A DNA stretch of 64,000 nucleotides from Opisthorchis felineus. Its lineage: Eukaryota; Platyhelminthes; Trematoda; Opisthorchiida; Opisthorchiidae. Shown here piece by piece: positions 48,378 to 61,244 of the stretch (its first letter is position 1; the number at the start of each line of letters is the position of its first letter). A program made the translations under genes and the position numbers. The notes beneath the pieces were generated by a model. It worked only from the letters and a program-made list of their open reading frames with translations, was not told the DNA's origin and searched no databases. The stretch spans positions 554,278 to 618,277 of the forward strand of contig SJOL01008950.1 of NCBI GenBank assembly GCA_004794785.1, read 5' to 3'.

Positions 48378-48515
48378 TCGGTGTATAGCCGCCATGCAGC
48401 TTGAAGCAGGAGGAGTGAAATATTCTCCAAACCTACACGGGAGAATCCGAAAAAGCAGGATTCGATTCGAACCACGGCCCCTCCGGACGGTAGAGGCCCA
48501 AACAGCCGAACTGAT
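48378..48515 (-). repeat. Diverged or partial SINE
   Basis: The left part (GTGTATAGCCGCCATG...) matches the 3' end of the family-1 copy at 61.94 kb. On the minus strand TGGTTCGAATCGAATCC resembles a tRNA B box. The middle is not like the other copies, so this is either a recombined or heavily diverged member. Confidence 0.5.
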
Positions 48516-48689
48516 TCAATCTTAACAGCAATACAGCAAATACACGATATACATCTGGAACAATTTGAAGTAGCATACCAACTTTTAAAGCTACATTCAA
48601 AAAGGACACCCCTCTCCCACCACCTCTCCTATCGCTCATGGCATACTCAATCTTAAAGTAGAAAAACAAAGCCAGGTTACACTACTCGT

Positions 48690-48850
48690 AAGGTAGCTGA
48701 AAACTCTTCGAAAGCCCACGACCGTTTTCGCCCTTCTTGGGGCTCATGAAGTACGCTCAGTCCCCGAGTTTCCATGAGTAAGAACACAAACGAGAGATTC
48801 AGCCGCGTTCAAGGTGAGTCTCCCGCCAAAACCAGGTTACTTCTGGGAAA
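48690..48850 (+). repeat. Dispersed repeat with GC-rich core
   Basis: ACGACCGTTTTCGCCCTTCT and TGGGGCTCATGAAGTACG, then CCCCGAGTTTCCATGAGT and GAGAGATTCAGCCGCGTTCA, repeat the block order of the copies at 15.7 and 22.1 kb. It lies in the long ARID2 intron. Confidence 0.65.
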
Positions 48851-51226
48851 ACTGGACACAACATCAAGTTACCGACCATAATTCGTTGACAACCAATCAA
48901 CAAAATTAGCCGAAGTATGCTGTTTTGCTAGTCCTTAATATCTCGCACAAGTCAGTTTATTGGAACCTGACGCAATCTCCCACGCATTGACGATATATTT
49001 GTCACTACTAACTGGAATGACAGCCATCTTTCAGAGATGCACATTAACGATAAAAATAGAATCACCATGACGAAATTAGGTGGTCAACCACATATTTTCG
49101 AACTAGTGTCCACGAAGTGACAGAAAACGTGCGATAACTACACCCATCAAACAATAAGTAGGAAAAACATTCTTTCCTTGAAAACTATCTGCTACCGGTT
49201 ACCTAGGTATGTACCTTTACCAAATCGATCAGAAGTAGCACGACTCGTGTCTTCCATTAGCTGAATAGGCACCAAAGCCGAACTCATACCCAAAATGGCC
49301 TATTTGCTAGAATATATTAAATGGTCTGGGTATGCAAACCTCCAAGGTACATCTTTAAAGGAGCAAGTCAAAACACTACGCTTATCAGGGTCTTGAAGAA
49401 CTAAGAAGTGAAGCTCTTCAATTCTTTTTTTCACGACAAAACATAACTAGTTAATAAGTCCGCTAACGTCACTGGGTTATTTTCCGGTAATAACCACACG
49501 ATGCAATCTCCTGATATTCATGAGTCAAACAAATAGGTGCCCGTTGCAGATTTGGTGCAGACGGGTGCGGTCACTCAGATGGACGTCGAATTGGCGCTAC
49601 GATTGAAAAGGTGTTCCTCACTACTCGGAGCAGAGCAGTACCGTACATCATAACCAGACATTTCCGAAACGAAAACGAAGTAATCAGGTTAAATGTAGTT
49701 AAAAGTGCATCATTCATGGTCCGGTAATTGACACTGGCCAAACATGCATTCCGATCAAATCGGACTAGAGCTAGTGCATCACTGTTGGGAAGGCCCGTTT
49801 TCTTCGATACGCTTGTTAATTTTCGGATGACGTTAGCCAGGTATCGTAAGAGAAATTAAAGAAAAACTGGGGCCAATTTTTTATTGCCTTATCTAGTGGA
49901 AACAAATATTGGCTTGCCTAACGGAAGGTATCTTCCTAAAGAGCGTAAAATGAGGCCACTGAACAAAGGCTTACGATGCGAGCAGGTTATAAAAAAGTTG
50001 TAGGAACAAATATGAACAAATACAAACAGCATATGTCCTTGGGAGGTCTCTCTTAGAAGTAAAATCCTAAAATCTTTCGAAATATTGCCAAACGACTGGC
50101 TAGTTTAGTGGAGAGAGTCAAGGACCGAATTTCCGACGAGTTATGGATGTATCTTCACTGAATTTTTATACGGCCTTCGTTATGACAAATATTAGGGAAA
50201 TCCAGTGATACCGCTGTATATCCGTAGCCAGCTTTCTGTGTAACCATTAGGCCCAGAACAAGAGTCAGAAATACGGTGGATGAAACTGCGGTCCAATGGT
50301 TACAGTTACTCCCGTCTAAACCAGTGGTGAGGAGTTGTGCAAACAGGCCTTAGCAGCATTTTTATTGGGCCATCACACATGCAAACAGTACGGTTCGAAA
50401 TAGGTTTTAATGATAATAACGCTGATGTGGTTTGACCAGAGGAGAAAACATGCTTATGCAAGGTGTGCAGTCCTCGTTGGGTTTCCCCTAACATAACGTC
50501 AAGCATAAAAATATTGAACTTCACGGAAAAAACTTTTTAGTTGTAAATAGTGGTTTCGCGATCATTAAGCCACAAAATCTGCTCCGAAAGTACGGCTTGT
50601 GTTGCGACATGTGCAAAGAAACCGACCGACTAATAGGGTCACCCCCAAGTATGGAATTGGCATTTTCTCTTCGAAGCACCATAAAAGAGCCTGAAATCCC
50701 CCAATCATTACGTTGTACCGTTTGCTTATTTCTAACATATGTTGTGATTACTAGTATAAGGGTGGATGAATTTGCCGCTAGTATTTGCTAGTATGTGGAT
50801 TAATCGGATCGGCCGAGTACTCACAAATGAGTTGTCCAATCCATGTTTACTTGCGTGAGGATTTCTGGCTTGATTGAGAGCGAGATCGAGTTTGAGCATG
50901 GTAGCATCAACGTAAAGATTGTTATGATATCGTGATAGGGATGCAGACTTCCCTAATGTTACCATCACATTGCAAAAAAATCGAAATTGAGTTTCTCCCT
51001 CCAAAAGCTACCTCTTCAGCTTCTCTATTTGAATGTTGGCAATCATGCTGAAGATTGTTACAGTAGAATATTCAGGCACCATTTAGTGGGCCCGAAACAC
51101 AACGTCTTGTAGAGTAATACACCAGTGGTGAGCGACACTTAACTTCTACACGACGCCCTGGTAAGGGGTGGGGAATTAGCAAAACAAGGGTAATGTACGC
51201 ATAGAAGACGATCTGGAACAAGTTGA

Positions 51227-51435
51227 GCTCCACATAGCTCAGTGGTTAAGGCGCGAACTTACTGACCGGAAGCTCCGTGGTTCGAACCTAACACCGGCAT
51301 CCCGACTGCTCCAGTTTAGGCTTGGGCAACCAGGCAGTATCTCGGCCCTCATTCTTCCCTCGGGTGACATGGCAGGCAGGCAGAGAAAGAGTGTAACGGC
51401 TGAACGACAACTATTATCACTATTACTATTATTAT
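51227..51435 (+). repeat. tRNA-derived SINE (family 1), best preserved copy
   Basis: The head is tRNA-like, with an A box TAGCTCAGTGGTTAAGGCG and a B box GGTTCGAACCT, the two internal RNA polymerase III promoter elements. The body has TTGGGCAACCAGGCAGTATC and CCCTCGGGTGACATGGCAGG. The 3' end runs into a TTATTA-type tail (51.41-51.43 kb). This copy defines the family for the others in the window. Confidence 0.8.
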
Positions 51436-52869
51436 TATCTGAAACAAGTTGCCCACACCTTCAAATAGCATTGAAGCAACAAGCCGGGGAAATGCGAAAT
51501 CAGGACTGACACAGTGTCCTTAAAGAAAACCGCCAAACATATGATAATTGAACGACAAAAGCCAGTCTGGCAGTCAGGCTAGTTAGTGACAGCATGCTGG
51601 CTACTGGCATTGGTTACGTTCCATGTCTTGTAAGGTTTCCAACCACGTGCGCGAGGAATCACGCGGAGATCGCACAGAATTTCACCTGGCGGTAGCAACC
51701 TGCAATTTGCATTGTCATGTGATGGCCTGTTCCCAACGAAACTCTAGTCATCGACGGCTGGAAATGAAAAGCAACATTTTCTTTGGTTGTCGGTGGTTGG
51801 GCACGTGCAGACATTTCCAAACCACATCAAACTGACTGGCCTCATTTGCACCACCCGGGATTCTCATTCATCACTAAACGTTGGCTGGAATACCATTTCA
51901 CCGCGGTCACGCTACAATCAGCTAATCCCTCCTATACTAGGAAGGCATGGGGATCGATTATTTGAAGACCGAATACAAACAAGTCAACTTCTAAGTCGGG
52001 GCATTCAGGCGCTACTATTTCGTGCTACTGTACAGTCAAAAACGTCAATTCTGGAGGGTTGGACAAGGCTCAAACCTGAGAGAGAAGTTGGTCCTCCATC
52101 ACTGTAACGACGGTTTTTAAGCAGTCCATTTGGCAATTGTGGATTTTCACAGCGACCTGAGCTCACGAAATCACCTGCCTGAAACGTACGATCAAGTGCC
52201 TTAAGAAGCAGGGTCCAAAGTAAGAAACTACAAGTGACACTACTCAGACCACCAACTAGCTCGGACAGTTTAGATTGCAGCAAGAACGGAAACCTGTGCT
52301 CATGTAAGTGGTATGTATTGCGTTTAGGCCAGTCGAAGAAAACCGGATAATTTGCTAAAAATAATTGAATCATACACATTGGTCCCGGAAAGAGCCTACA
52401 TTCATTCTCGGGAGAGGCCAAAAAGCATTCTTCCCCATGAGAATCTCTTTCCCAAGATTGCTCCAATTGGATCGGTCGATTAGTCACAGACGAACGGGTC
52501 GCTTCTCAGTTAAACAACTGGAAATGCTTGATAAAACATTTAGCCAGACCCTGACTAACCAATATCAGCCAGTTGGACGAATGAGTTGACGTCATCAGTT
52601 GCAAAGGTACGTACACACATCACGAGATTGGTTTTGTGCAAGATTACTGGTGCTTTCATAAATCAGTGGAAACTCGACCGCGAAGCATGACCACTTGATC
52701 CATGAAAAACTTTGAATCGGCACACCCACAGCCTATATCACAGAAAAACAATCGACGACGTGGCGAAGCTCACCACAATATTCCCGCAACTATTTGGAAA
52801 ACTCATAACTGAGGTGCGACAAAGTGAACAAACGCGTAACTATCCCTCCGTACAAATCCGCTGTTGTAC

Positions 52870-55745
52870 GTCCAATGCCGCTGGTGTATTCGGACGAATA
52901 CCAATAAAATGCTCGTCGGGTTTCGTGTCCGTTTGAGGTGCCAACAGAATGCAGTTGATGCCGGGAAAGGTGCTTTTTATCCAGAGTTACCTGGGTTCAT
53001 TCATTGAGCAAGAAGCACTAACACTGTGATTTTCGAGGGCGATATGAATGCCCAAGGCGATCGTCTGAGCTTCTTGAAATCATTTTTGGGCGGTCGATTT
53101 GCAGTCGATGCTCGTCGTACAGACAATGAAGAGGGACTCCTCCAATTGTGTGCTGATCATCAACTGTTTCTGGCCAGTACGAGCTTTTACAATAACCGTT
53201 CGCATCGCGCAACCTGGAGGCCACCAACTGTAAATCAACCGTAGACCAAATTGAATCATGTGGTCATCAGCCACCGATGAAGAGCCACAAATCAAGACTG
53301 CCGTCCCTTCTGGGGCACACAACTTGATTCCGATCACGCCAAGGTGCGTGCATGCCTGACAGTTCGTTTCCGTTCAGGCCCTCGCAAGTCAGCAAGAATC
53401 ACGCCAATCCACCATCTTCGAAGAGCTACCATAGCTCAACAGTATCGATCTGAGCCAGCCCAACAACTCCCTACAGTAAACCAATATTGTGCTGGTAGAG
53501 AGAACGTGGACGACGCACTGCAAAATGTGAAAGGAGCTATGCTAGCGGCGTTCAGTGCTGTCTGTTCAACGTATTCGATACAATCAAATAACCACTGGAT
53601 ATCGTCAAGATCGCCTGTCCTGAAATCCATACCAACGAGTACGGGGTCCGAGAGCTTTGGTGGACATCGAAAGCTCGGGAGAAACAGCCGTGCCCTATAC
53701 CAACTGATACAACCAACTTGCCCCAGAAAAGTAACGGTCACTGAAACCATAAGTGAAAAAGCCGGCTCATCAATTCACTTGCAAAAACGGCGACCGGAAA
53801 GATGGGGCGAACACTTCGAAGAAGAGTTTAGCTGGCCTCCTGCAAGACAGCCGGTAGAGATAGTGCATACGGGCGAATGGAATGTAAACCTTAATCGTCC
53901 ATCGGGAGAAGAAATAAGACAAAATATCGGTAGTAAAGCGCGAGAAGGCACCAGGACCGGACGATCTGTATCCAGCCCTCTTCAAAGAAGGCGGAGAATC
54001 CCTGGTAACCCATCTAACAAGGCTCACTCATGCTATATGAAGAGATGTCTGCAGAATGGAGCGTGTCGATGGTTATTCCTATCCTCAAAAGGTTACGCCC
54101 ACGCTGTGTGAAAACCACCGTGGCATCGAAGTTGCTCTCTGGTCTTATCCTTCGAAGGTTAACTAAACAGAGGGAGACAGATCCATGAAAACCAAGCTGG
54201 CTTCCGTCCGTTACATTCTGAATCTCACTGAGACCAACAGCTAAGTATCTGAGTAGGAAGAGCGAGAAAGAGTTTGGTCACTGTGGAGTGTTGGTTCATA
54301 CCCGGCAATACATACAGAGTGTACTAATCGAAATAGTTAAACAATCTAATCACCAAAGTTACCCTCCATATAAAGGCCATCTTTGAAGACCACACGATAC
54401 TCCCCAAGACGTGCCAGAGATAAACGCCAATGGCATTTTCGTTGTCATTCGCTACCGGGGTGCTCTAAATAAGTGGAAATGTGGGTACCTAGGTGGGTCC
54501 ACATTGAATCCTCTTCCGCCCCTTCTGTTTATTTTTTACAGTAAGACCTTAAGAAAATTACGGCAGTGAGACACCAATACTGTTCGCTGGACGATACTGA
54601 TTACGATGATGGGGATAACGATGTTGATGTTAGTAATAATGACGATCAAGTTAGCACAAGCCCCACTGGCTGTTTGCAGAGGAGAGGTGTCTACACAAAT
54701 TGTTGACCCTCCTTAAGGCGCTGAACGCCAACTCCCGCGGACGTATGAAGGTTTACAGGAGGCTTCCGCCTGAGTTCACCACATCAAGTAGTGTCAGGCA
54801 AAGCTGTCACCTTTCACATTTCCTCCTCAAATTCATCACTGATACGATTACGGAAGACTCACTACCAGCCTCTAAGGCCTGTAGGGTCAAAATGCTCCCA
54901 GGGCACTGACTCAGAGATATCAAGTACGCAGACGACATAGCTCTTCTTGGATCTGACGCCGTCGTAATGCAAACAATATTAAATAATCTAAATAATTCTA
55001 CCTCACGGTTTGGAATGCGCTTTACACCTGCAGAATGTGAAGTGCTATAGCAAGACTGGGTGGGCTCAAACCCTAACAACCTATTTGCGGATGTCTACCT
55101 GGGTAGCTGTGTCAGTCCCGGCAGTCTCGCGAAAGATGATATTTCCATCCGGATTGGGAAGGCCAGAGCAGCTTTCGTGAATTTGCATCACCTGTGGCTT
55201 AGGCGTGACATCAGCTTATCCGTCAAGGGTCGAGTTTACAATGTTGCGGTGCACTCCATATCATTATACAGGTCAGAAACCTGGATGCTGCGCACTGAGG
55301 ATGTCAAAAAGACTTTCAGAGTTTGACTACCGATATTTTCGGAGCATTGCCCGAATCTCGTGGGAACACCGGATCAATAATGCTGAAGTGTGTCGAATGG
55401 TTTTCGGGAGAGATAACTTGCCCACGACAGATCAAATGACCAAACTTCATGGGTTGCGCTAGCTTAGTCATGTGCTCCGTATGCCAGTCGACAGATTTCT
55501 TCGAAGGGCTCTTTTCGTACAACCACCTGAAGGGTGGAAACGAGTCAGGGGAGGTCAAACGATGACTTGGCAGCGAAGTATGGAAGCCAGTACCAGCAAA
55601 ATCAGTTGCACTGGTCATTTCCGCCTACCTGGATGGGGACTCCGAGATAGGACACATCAATGATTTAAGACACTGTCAGACATGGCCCAGTTGCGCCTTC
55701 AATGGTGCTCATGCATCCAAGCTATTGCCTTCAATGCACAACCCC
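52870..55745 (+). mobile_element. LINE with partial endonuclease, interrupted reverse transcriptase and full tail
   Basis: The plus strand starts inside the endonuclease (IFEGDMNAQGDRLSFL, RRTDNEEGLLQLCADHQLFL, ATWRPPTVNQP, LDSDHAKVRACLTVRF). It continues through a linker frame (53344-54111) into RT sequence, with an ENQAGFRP-like segment degraded near 54.19 kb. About 450 bp of unrelated sequence follows. At 54.7 kb the element resumes with LKALNANSRGRMKVYRRLP, EFTTSSSVRQ and, at about 54.92 kb, KYADDIALLGSD. The tail reads GSNPNNLFADVYLGSC, LRRDISLSVKGRVYNVAVH and RFLRRALFVQPPEGWKR, to about 55.74 kb. Many stops show it is dead. It sits in the long ARID2 intron, opposite in direction to the gene. 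Confidence 0.85.
54241..54690. other. Unrelated insertion or replacement inside the 52.9-55.7 kb LINE
   Basis: The LINE reading stops around LPSVTF-like sequence at 54.23 kb and resumes at 54.69 kb. The roughly 450 bp between does not continue the reverse-transcriptase frame in any reading. It contains a degenerate GAT/GATGAT-rich patch at 54.59-54.65 kb. No open frame or terminal repeats were recognised, so the nature of the inserted DNA is unknown. Confidence 0.5.
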
Positions 55746-57191
55746 CTCCCAATCCCTTCAACGAAAAGCTCACTGACAACCATGTGTTTACGCATCAATT
55801 ATATCCACCCACCCCACCTCACCAAATCATCGCTGAACGAAAATGTGGCAGCTATAACCACTGTACGGCAACTACACGGCTCTTACAGCAGAGGTTGATG
55901 ATAGGGAACGCAAGAACTGAAATACTGCTAAAATACTGAGAGTTGTGCAGCAATTGACAGCAAAATAGGTGGACGGATAATGAACATGCCTTTTGATCTG
56001 GTCTCAGGCTTTTGGATTTCTAGCTTAATACGTGTCATTCCCATCCACTAACTCGTCGTTGGCAGTCAATTAACAAGATTGAAGGTGACCATACAATTTG
56101 CCAATGACATATTCGGTCTCTTCGACGGCACGTTTCACAGAGAATTCACAAGACCTAAAATTTAGCATTTTTAAGGTTCAGTTTACGTGTGGTGCACCTA
56201 AATTTGCGAGGGATGGGCTTAGATACAAAACTGTATGATTGTCGCGGATCGCACCTCGCTGAAAAGGTGAACCACGAACAATATACCATCTGCACAAAAA
56301 TCAGTGCGTACTTGAAAAATAACGAGACGTGGCATAGAAGTCATGAGTGGAAGGTAAAGGGTAACATCACTGCGGTGCACTGCGACGAAAACGACTGTTC
56401 TTGGGATGACAGCCATACACGCGTGCGTTCGGTTGAGTCGACAGCTGAGACAAACTGCAAGCAGTGAAGCAAATGGGAGGGGCAAAGAGCGCGCTGACTC
56501 ATTCGCCTGAGGAAGCCATGAGAACGGATTGCCATCAAAGAGCCAGGCCAGTAACCTCGCCAGACCCATTGGACGCAGTACAGACATGTGTGTGGGACAC
56601 GCGTTGAAGTTACGAGCGTGACGAGACAAGCGTACACACTACCAGAGCGACAACACAGCTCGACCAATGAACAACGAGAGAAATCAGGCACGGACGCACG
56701 CGTGCATGCCAGCGCGCACTGGATGAAGACTAGACCGTAAACCAGGTCAATGTCGACCTGCATACTACAGAAATCAATGCTGTCAGGTTTAACGCAAAAT
56801 TAACGACCAAAATGAAACCAAAGATAGTGAGCGCAAAAGGCAAAATCGACTTGAAGACACCACTAAACGCGATTGCTGAACTAATGAGAGCGTGAAAGGC
56901 AGAGTGCAACAGGGAACACAATAGAGTCAGGTTTTTGGAAGAGACCAACCACACGCGACGGAAAATTGCTACCTAACTCGTAGGGTTGCAGCGGAAAACT
57001 AAGTGCAGAGCTTAAAGCGGTGATCTGGCCGATGAATAATACTCAGTAGTCAAGATACGAAGAAAATCTTCCAAAGTCTTTAAACACGCCACGTAAACCA
57101 GTCAAATCGGAGTGAAGAAAACCCCAAACTATTGATCACAAAAATGGGAGGCACAAAGCAGGAATAAACAAATCTTTCGCTCGTGACTTAC

Positions 57192-57256
57192 TCTCAGGAA
57201 ATCTAACTGATTCTGTTGCCGCCAGATAGGATCACAGATAACGAAGGATATGGAGC
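57192..57256 (-). CDS. ARID2: ARID2 small exon (65 nt)
   Basis: A 65-nt exon lies between an acceptor with a good pyrimidine run (TTTCCCGTGTTTACAG) and a donor AGA|GTAAGT. It starts with two bases that complete a Ser codon with the previous exon, then encodes 21 residues containing SFVICDPIWRQQ and ending LDFLR. Human ARID2 has GSFSTVFGEEWKEK followed by RDFVK at exactly this point. The Trp and the hydrophobic spacing align. It ends in phase 0, matching the next exon. About 4 kb of intron lies upstream and 11.3 kb downstream. The match is short, so support comes from position, phase and splice sites together. Confidence 0.75.
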
Positions 57257-58525
57257 CTGTAAACACGGGAAAGTTTATATGAAAAGGTTGAGAAAAAAAG
57301 GGAGGAAAAAGCAAATGCTAGTTGAGCATCTTCGCAGAAAATAAGATGAACGGGATTTCTTCAACAGTAACTATCGCAGACCAGCAAAAACAAGCCAAAT
57401 AGGTAGAACAACTTTTGAGCCCGCTGACTGACTAGGCCCAGTCGGTCACCGCGGGGAATTGTCCCCGAAAAAAAACAAGTAGGTGGATTTGGGCTAGAAA
57501 CTTCCTCAATGGGACAACGAGGAGTGTTTTTCGCTTATTGTTTGAACTACTCACGGCATACTAGCGTCTATCGCATCCCAACTTTTAGATACGCGTTCAG
57601 ACACGCACAAGCATCAGTGTGTTTAGTCGACCTGCATCAGTGACCAAATACCACCACATGTTTTGGGCGTTTAGCACATCTCGTAGAGAACACCAGACTC
57701 CGAATCGAAGAATAAACGTGTCGAAAGTGAATAAAACTATGTACAATACTGAGCTTGTATGATAAGGTACTTGGATCCTGCCTCATTTGGTTGGAAAGAG
57801 GTGGGAAAAATGCATTTGTAATAATCAAAGCAGCGACCACCGCCAAAACCAACCAGCAGTCTGTAGACAACAGGACACCTGTAGACCGAGTCCCAGTGGT
57901 TCAATGATGGAGGATGGAACACATATATGCTAGTCAAGTGAATGAACGAATCAAAAAGGCTGGAAAACCCATGAGGAGAGGATAGTAAAAACAGCACTTG
58001 CGAGATGAAGGTAACAAGACAGCTCAGGAATCCGTAAGTCCTGGATCAAACAAGGTTAATTCACAAAAGTTGCGAACAACACATACATTAATAATTGAAG
58101 AGGGATCACCGACTAAGTTCGAAAGCTTCCGCAATGGGCGATAGTTTGTTCAGCAGACTTGGGTTAGAGATAGGATTACGAGGAACGGTCTCCAGTGAAG
58201 TATGTTCTGGTAAACGCGATTATCACCGCCTTCGGGACAGCATGGAACTGCGGACAAGTGCATTCAAAGCTCATGCCTTTGTAAACCAACGTATTCATAA
58301 CTTCAAAATACTGACAATCATAACCCTGGAAATAATTCGTAGGTACTTTGAGATAGGGTGACTCGATTTCTCCGGACAGTGTCTGATAATTCGATTTTAA
58401 AAATAAATTTTTGGTGACTGCTACGTGAGATGAAACTAAAAAAATCCAGAAGAATCGATGCAAGAATAGTTACCGTCTTGGGGTTGTTCTAATAATTAAA
58501 AAAATGTTCAGCTGTAACAATCTTT

Positions 58526-58692
58526 AGGTGCCTAGCTGCCAAGCCACGCGAAGGAAGCACGAGGGCTGAGATACTGCCAGAGTGCCCGAGCCTAGACAGG
58601 AGCAGTCAAAATGTCGCGGTTGGGTTTGAACTACGGACCTTCCGGTCACTAAGTTCGCGCATAAACCACTGAGCCATTTCCAGCTCCATGTT
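58526..58692 (-). repeat. tRNA-derived SINE (family 1)
   Basis: On the minus strand: AAATGGCTCAGTGGTTTATG (A box), GTAGTTCAAACCCAACC (B box), then GTCTAGGCTCGGGCACTCTG, GCAGTATCTCAGCCCTCGTG and CTTCCTTCGCG. It lies in the ARID2 intron between the exons at 61.2 and 57.3 kb. Confidence 0.78.
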
Positions 58693-61244
58693 GTTCTAGG
58701 CAGACAAGAACATCGTCTTCCACAATTCATCATTAGCCTCAAGAAAAGTGCAGGTGATGAATTTGCTAAACATGATGAGGCACTGAGATCGCTGTTAGCC
58801 GTTTTCGTTCCTGGCAACTTTTCGTTGCTCTTTAGGTGCAGTTCTCACACCTACATTTCAGGTAGCCGCGAGAAACTTGCCCCACTGATCTAGCCACACT
58901 GCTCCTCACTTGATTAAAAAATAGAAATGAATACCACAAACACCTCATCCAAGGCGTCCGTCGCTCCATATTATTTCAATCTCAGTTGAAGGGTTAAAAC
59001 GTAAAAAGCAGCAAAAATCGCCCATATAATTACCACCTGCGACAGTTCCATCGGGAAAATAGCGGTTAGACTCTTCATCGGTTCATCAGCCGTACACCAA
59101 GGAAACATTGCTGGAAAAGATCACGAGCTAATCATCAATGGAAAACTTATCAAGTGGGCAGAAATGATCTTCCTATATTACCTTGTATCTAATCGTCTCT
59201 TTCTGGCTGAGGATAGCCAGCTTACAGTGCGGTATATACTCCAAAAAGATGAGCAACTAATTTGATTCCTAGGCCCAGGTATGTGCAGGGAAGCAAACCT
59301 GTAGTTTCTGTACATTCGCACCATTAAACTAGGACAAAAATTTCATTTTGTTGTACTTCGAATCCCTATGCGAGCCCCGAGTTATTTTGCACACTGATAG
59401 GTCAACGAACGAAACTTATGATCTAATAGAAGTGAGTTGATGGTCTTGATGAAGGAATCGTTTCGTCACTTTGATGGAACCACCTTGCTGGAAATTCTTT
59501 CAGACCTGGTAGAGTTAGAAATAATATTCGCAAATACTTGCTAATAAGAATGTCCATCCTTGGATAACATGTGTCCAATTTCACCTTCATCTCGCAAACA
59601 TGGTTTGAAGTATCCACTAAAAAGATACACCTCAATTCACTTTGATGTATACCACAAGCACATATGTCCCAAACGATTAGGAATATAAACTGAAGTTCGC
59701 CGCAATCTTATTATTTGCTTCAATCAACCAACCCAGTGTCTCATGCAGAGTAGAGCTACATGCGTTGCACCGTTATCTATAAGGAGCCCTTTAACTAAAA
59801 GAATACTGAGCTATGTCCAACGGGCAATGTCTCACAGTTCCTGCTTGGGGATGCTGCGTACTAGATGGTTTTCACGGAAATCCGTCAAGGTTGTCTTATA
59901 GAAATCACGTTCCGCTAAGCAACTGAACGACTGAGTATTCCTTTCGACAGTACATGATAGATATTCACAATGTGACATTGAGCGCCTGCCACAAGATCAG
60001 TTGAAACTGACTCGCTACGAAATATTTCTGAAAACATGACTGATTTGTTCAGCACAAGTGACTGTATGAATAGCCTTAGAGCACATAACTGGAACTAAAT
60101 GATGCAGTATGCCGGGTTCATACGCAGTTCACACATCCAGTTTACACGTTTTATGATTGTTGAACGACCTATATCTTGCACACGCACAACCGGCAACGGA
60201 CGACGGATACATTCTTCACGAAATGAAACGGTCATTTCGTCATATGTAGTACGGGCAGTTGACCGGTGACCTTAGGGTGCAACACCCTCCCATTGGACGT
60301 AGGCAATCCGGACACCCGAGGGCAAACGCAAACAATGGTCCCTTCACATTTACCCAAAATTCTTTGATTATGTGCTCCTATGTCTTAGACCCGGACGGTT
60401 AGACTTAATTAGACAACCTGCCTAATTGTCTTGACCGCCATTCGGGAAGCTGCTGTAGTCGTGTGACTATTTTATTATTACACCCAGAGTTGGAGAGATT
60501 GCTTTAACGAAAGCAAAGCACATTGCGGCTAACTACGCCAATCGCATTATTCGGGCAGTTCGACTGAAGTTAAGCATTCATGCTCAGTGTCCGCTTTGTC
60601 CAGCACGAGTACGCGCTTTCCACCTATATAACTTACGTTGCTGCTGTCTGGTTTGTTTTACATAATCAAAAAAGTCAGTGAACCATGCGTGACGGCAGCA
60701 CGGTTGGTTTTTCTGCCCTTGAAATGATCATTCCTGCACTTGAAGTGAACATCATCACTCTTGAATTTACAGTTCCTTCAGTTGAAGCTGGAATGTCATA
60801 GATGTGTAGTGCGGGGTTTCCCAGAAGAAGGACTCACTAGCCCTTGAATTTTCAAAACCTAAGTGGTGCCATATAAAAATTCTCCTGTTGACGGCAGCCT
60901 GAGGAACCATGAATTCGAGACAAACGTTAATGGACAGCTGCAGCTTAAGCACTAAATAAAGTGAGATATTATTCCTGCAAAAAGGCATCATGTATGATGA
61001 AAGGAACTGATGCACCGTGCGAAGGTCCATGGCTCGATTTACACAGTTACTGATCGGTCCTGCGCTTCAGTAGATTTGACCAGCACGAGGCGGAAGCCCA
61101 TAAGTGCTGGCAAGAATGTCTGGTAAATAAATGCAAGGATACACTGAGGCAATTAAAGGAAAGGAAACGCGAATCCGAGCTTACTCGACAAAAGAATAGA
61201 CAAAACATTACGTAATACTGACAAGTACTTGTAGCACCACTTAC

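Larger units (their letters stand above)
45920..57191 (-). other. Long ARID2 intron (11.3 kb)
   Basis: Between the two small ARID2 exons lie a 211-codon plus-strand frame (46.43-47.06 kb), a partial SINE (48.4 kb), a GC-core repeat (48.7 kb), a good SINE (51.2 kb), a 160-codon minus-strand frame (52.0-52.5 kb) and a LINE (52.9-55.7 kb). No additional ARID2 exon is required by phase. Confidence 0.6.

Noticed and set aside
51227..51310. A genuine tRNA gene
   Set aside because: A and B boxes are present, but the head continues into a SINE body and tail and recurs elsewhere with the same body. A tRNA acceptor-stem pairing was not evident.
52005..52487. 160-codon minus-strand frame as an extra ARID2 exon
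   Set aside because: No similarity to ARID2 at the expected place, and exon phases close without it. The exons at 57.2 and 45.9 kb already supply the human segment.
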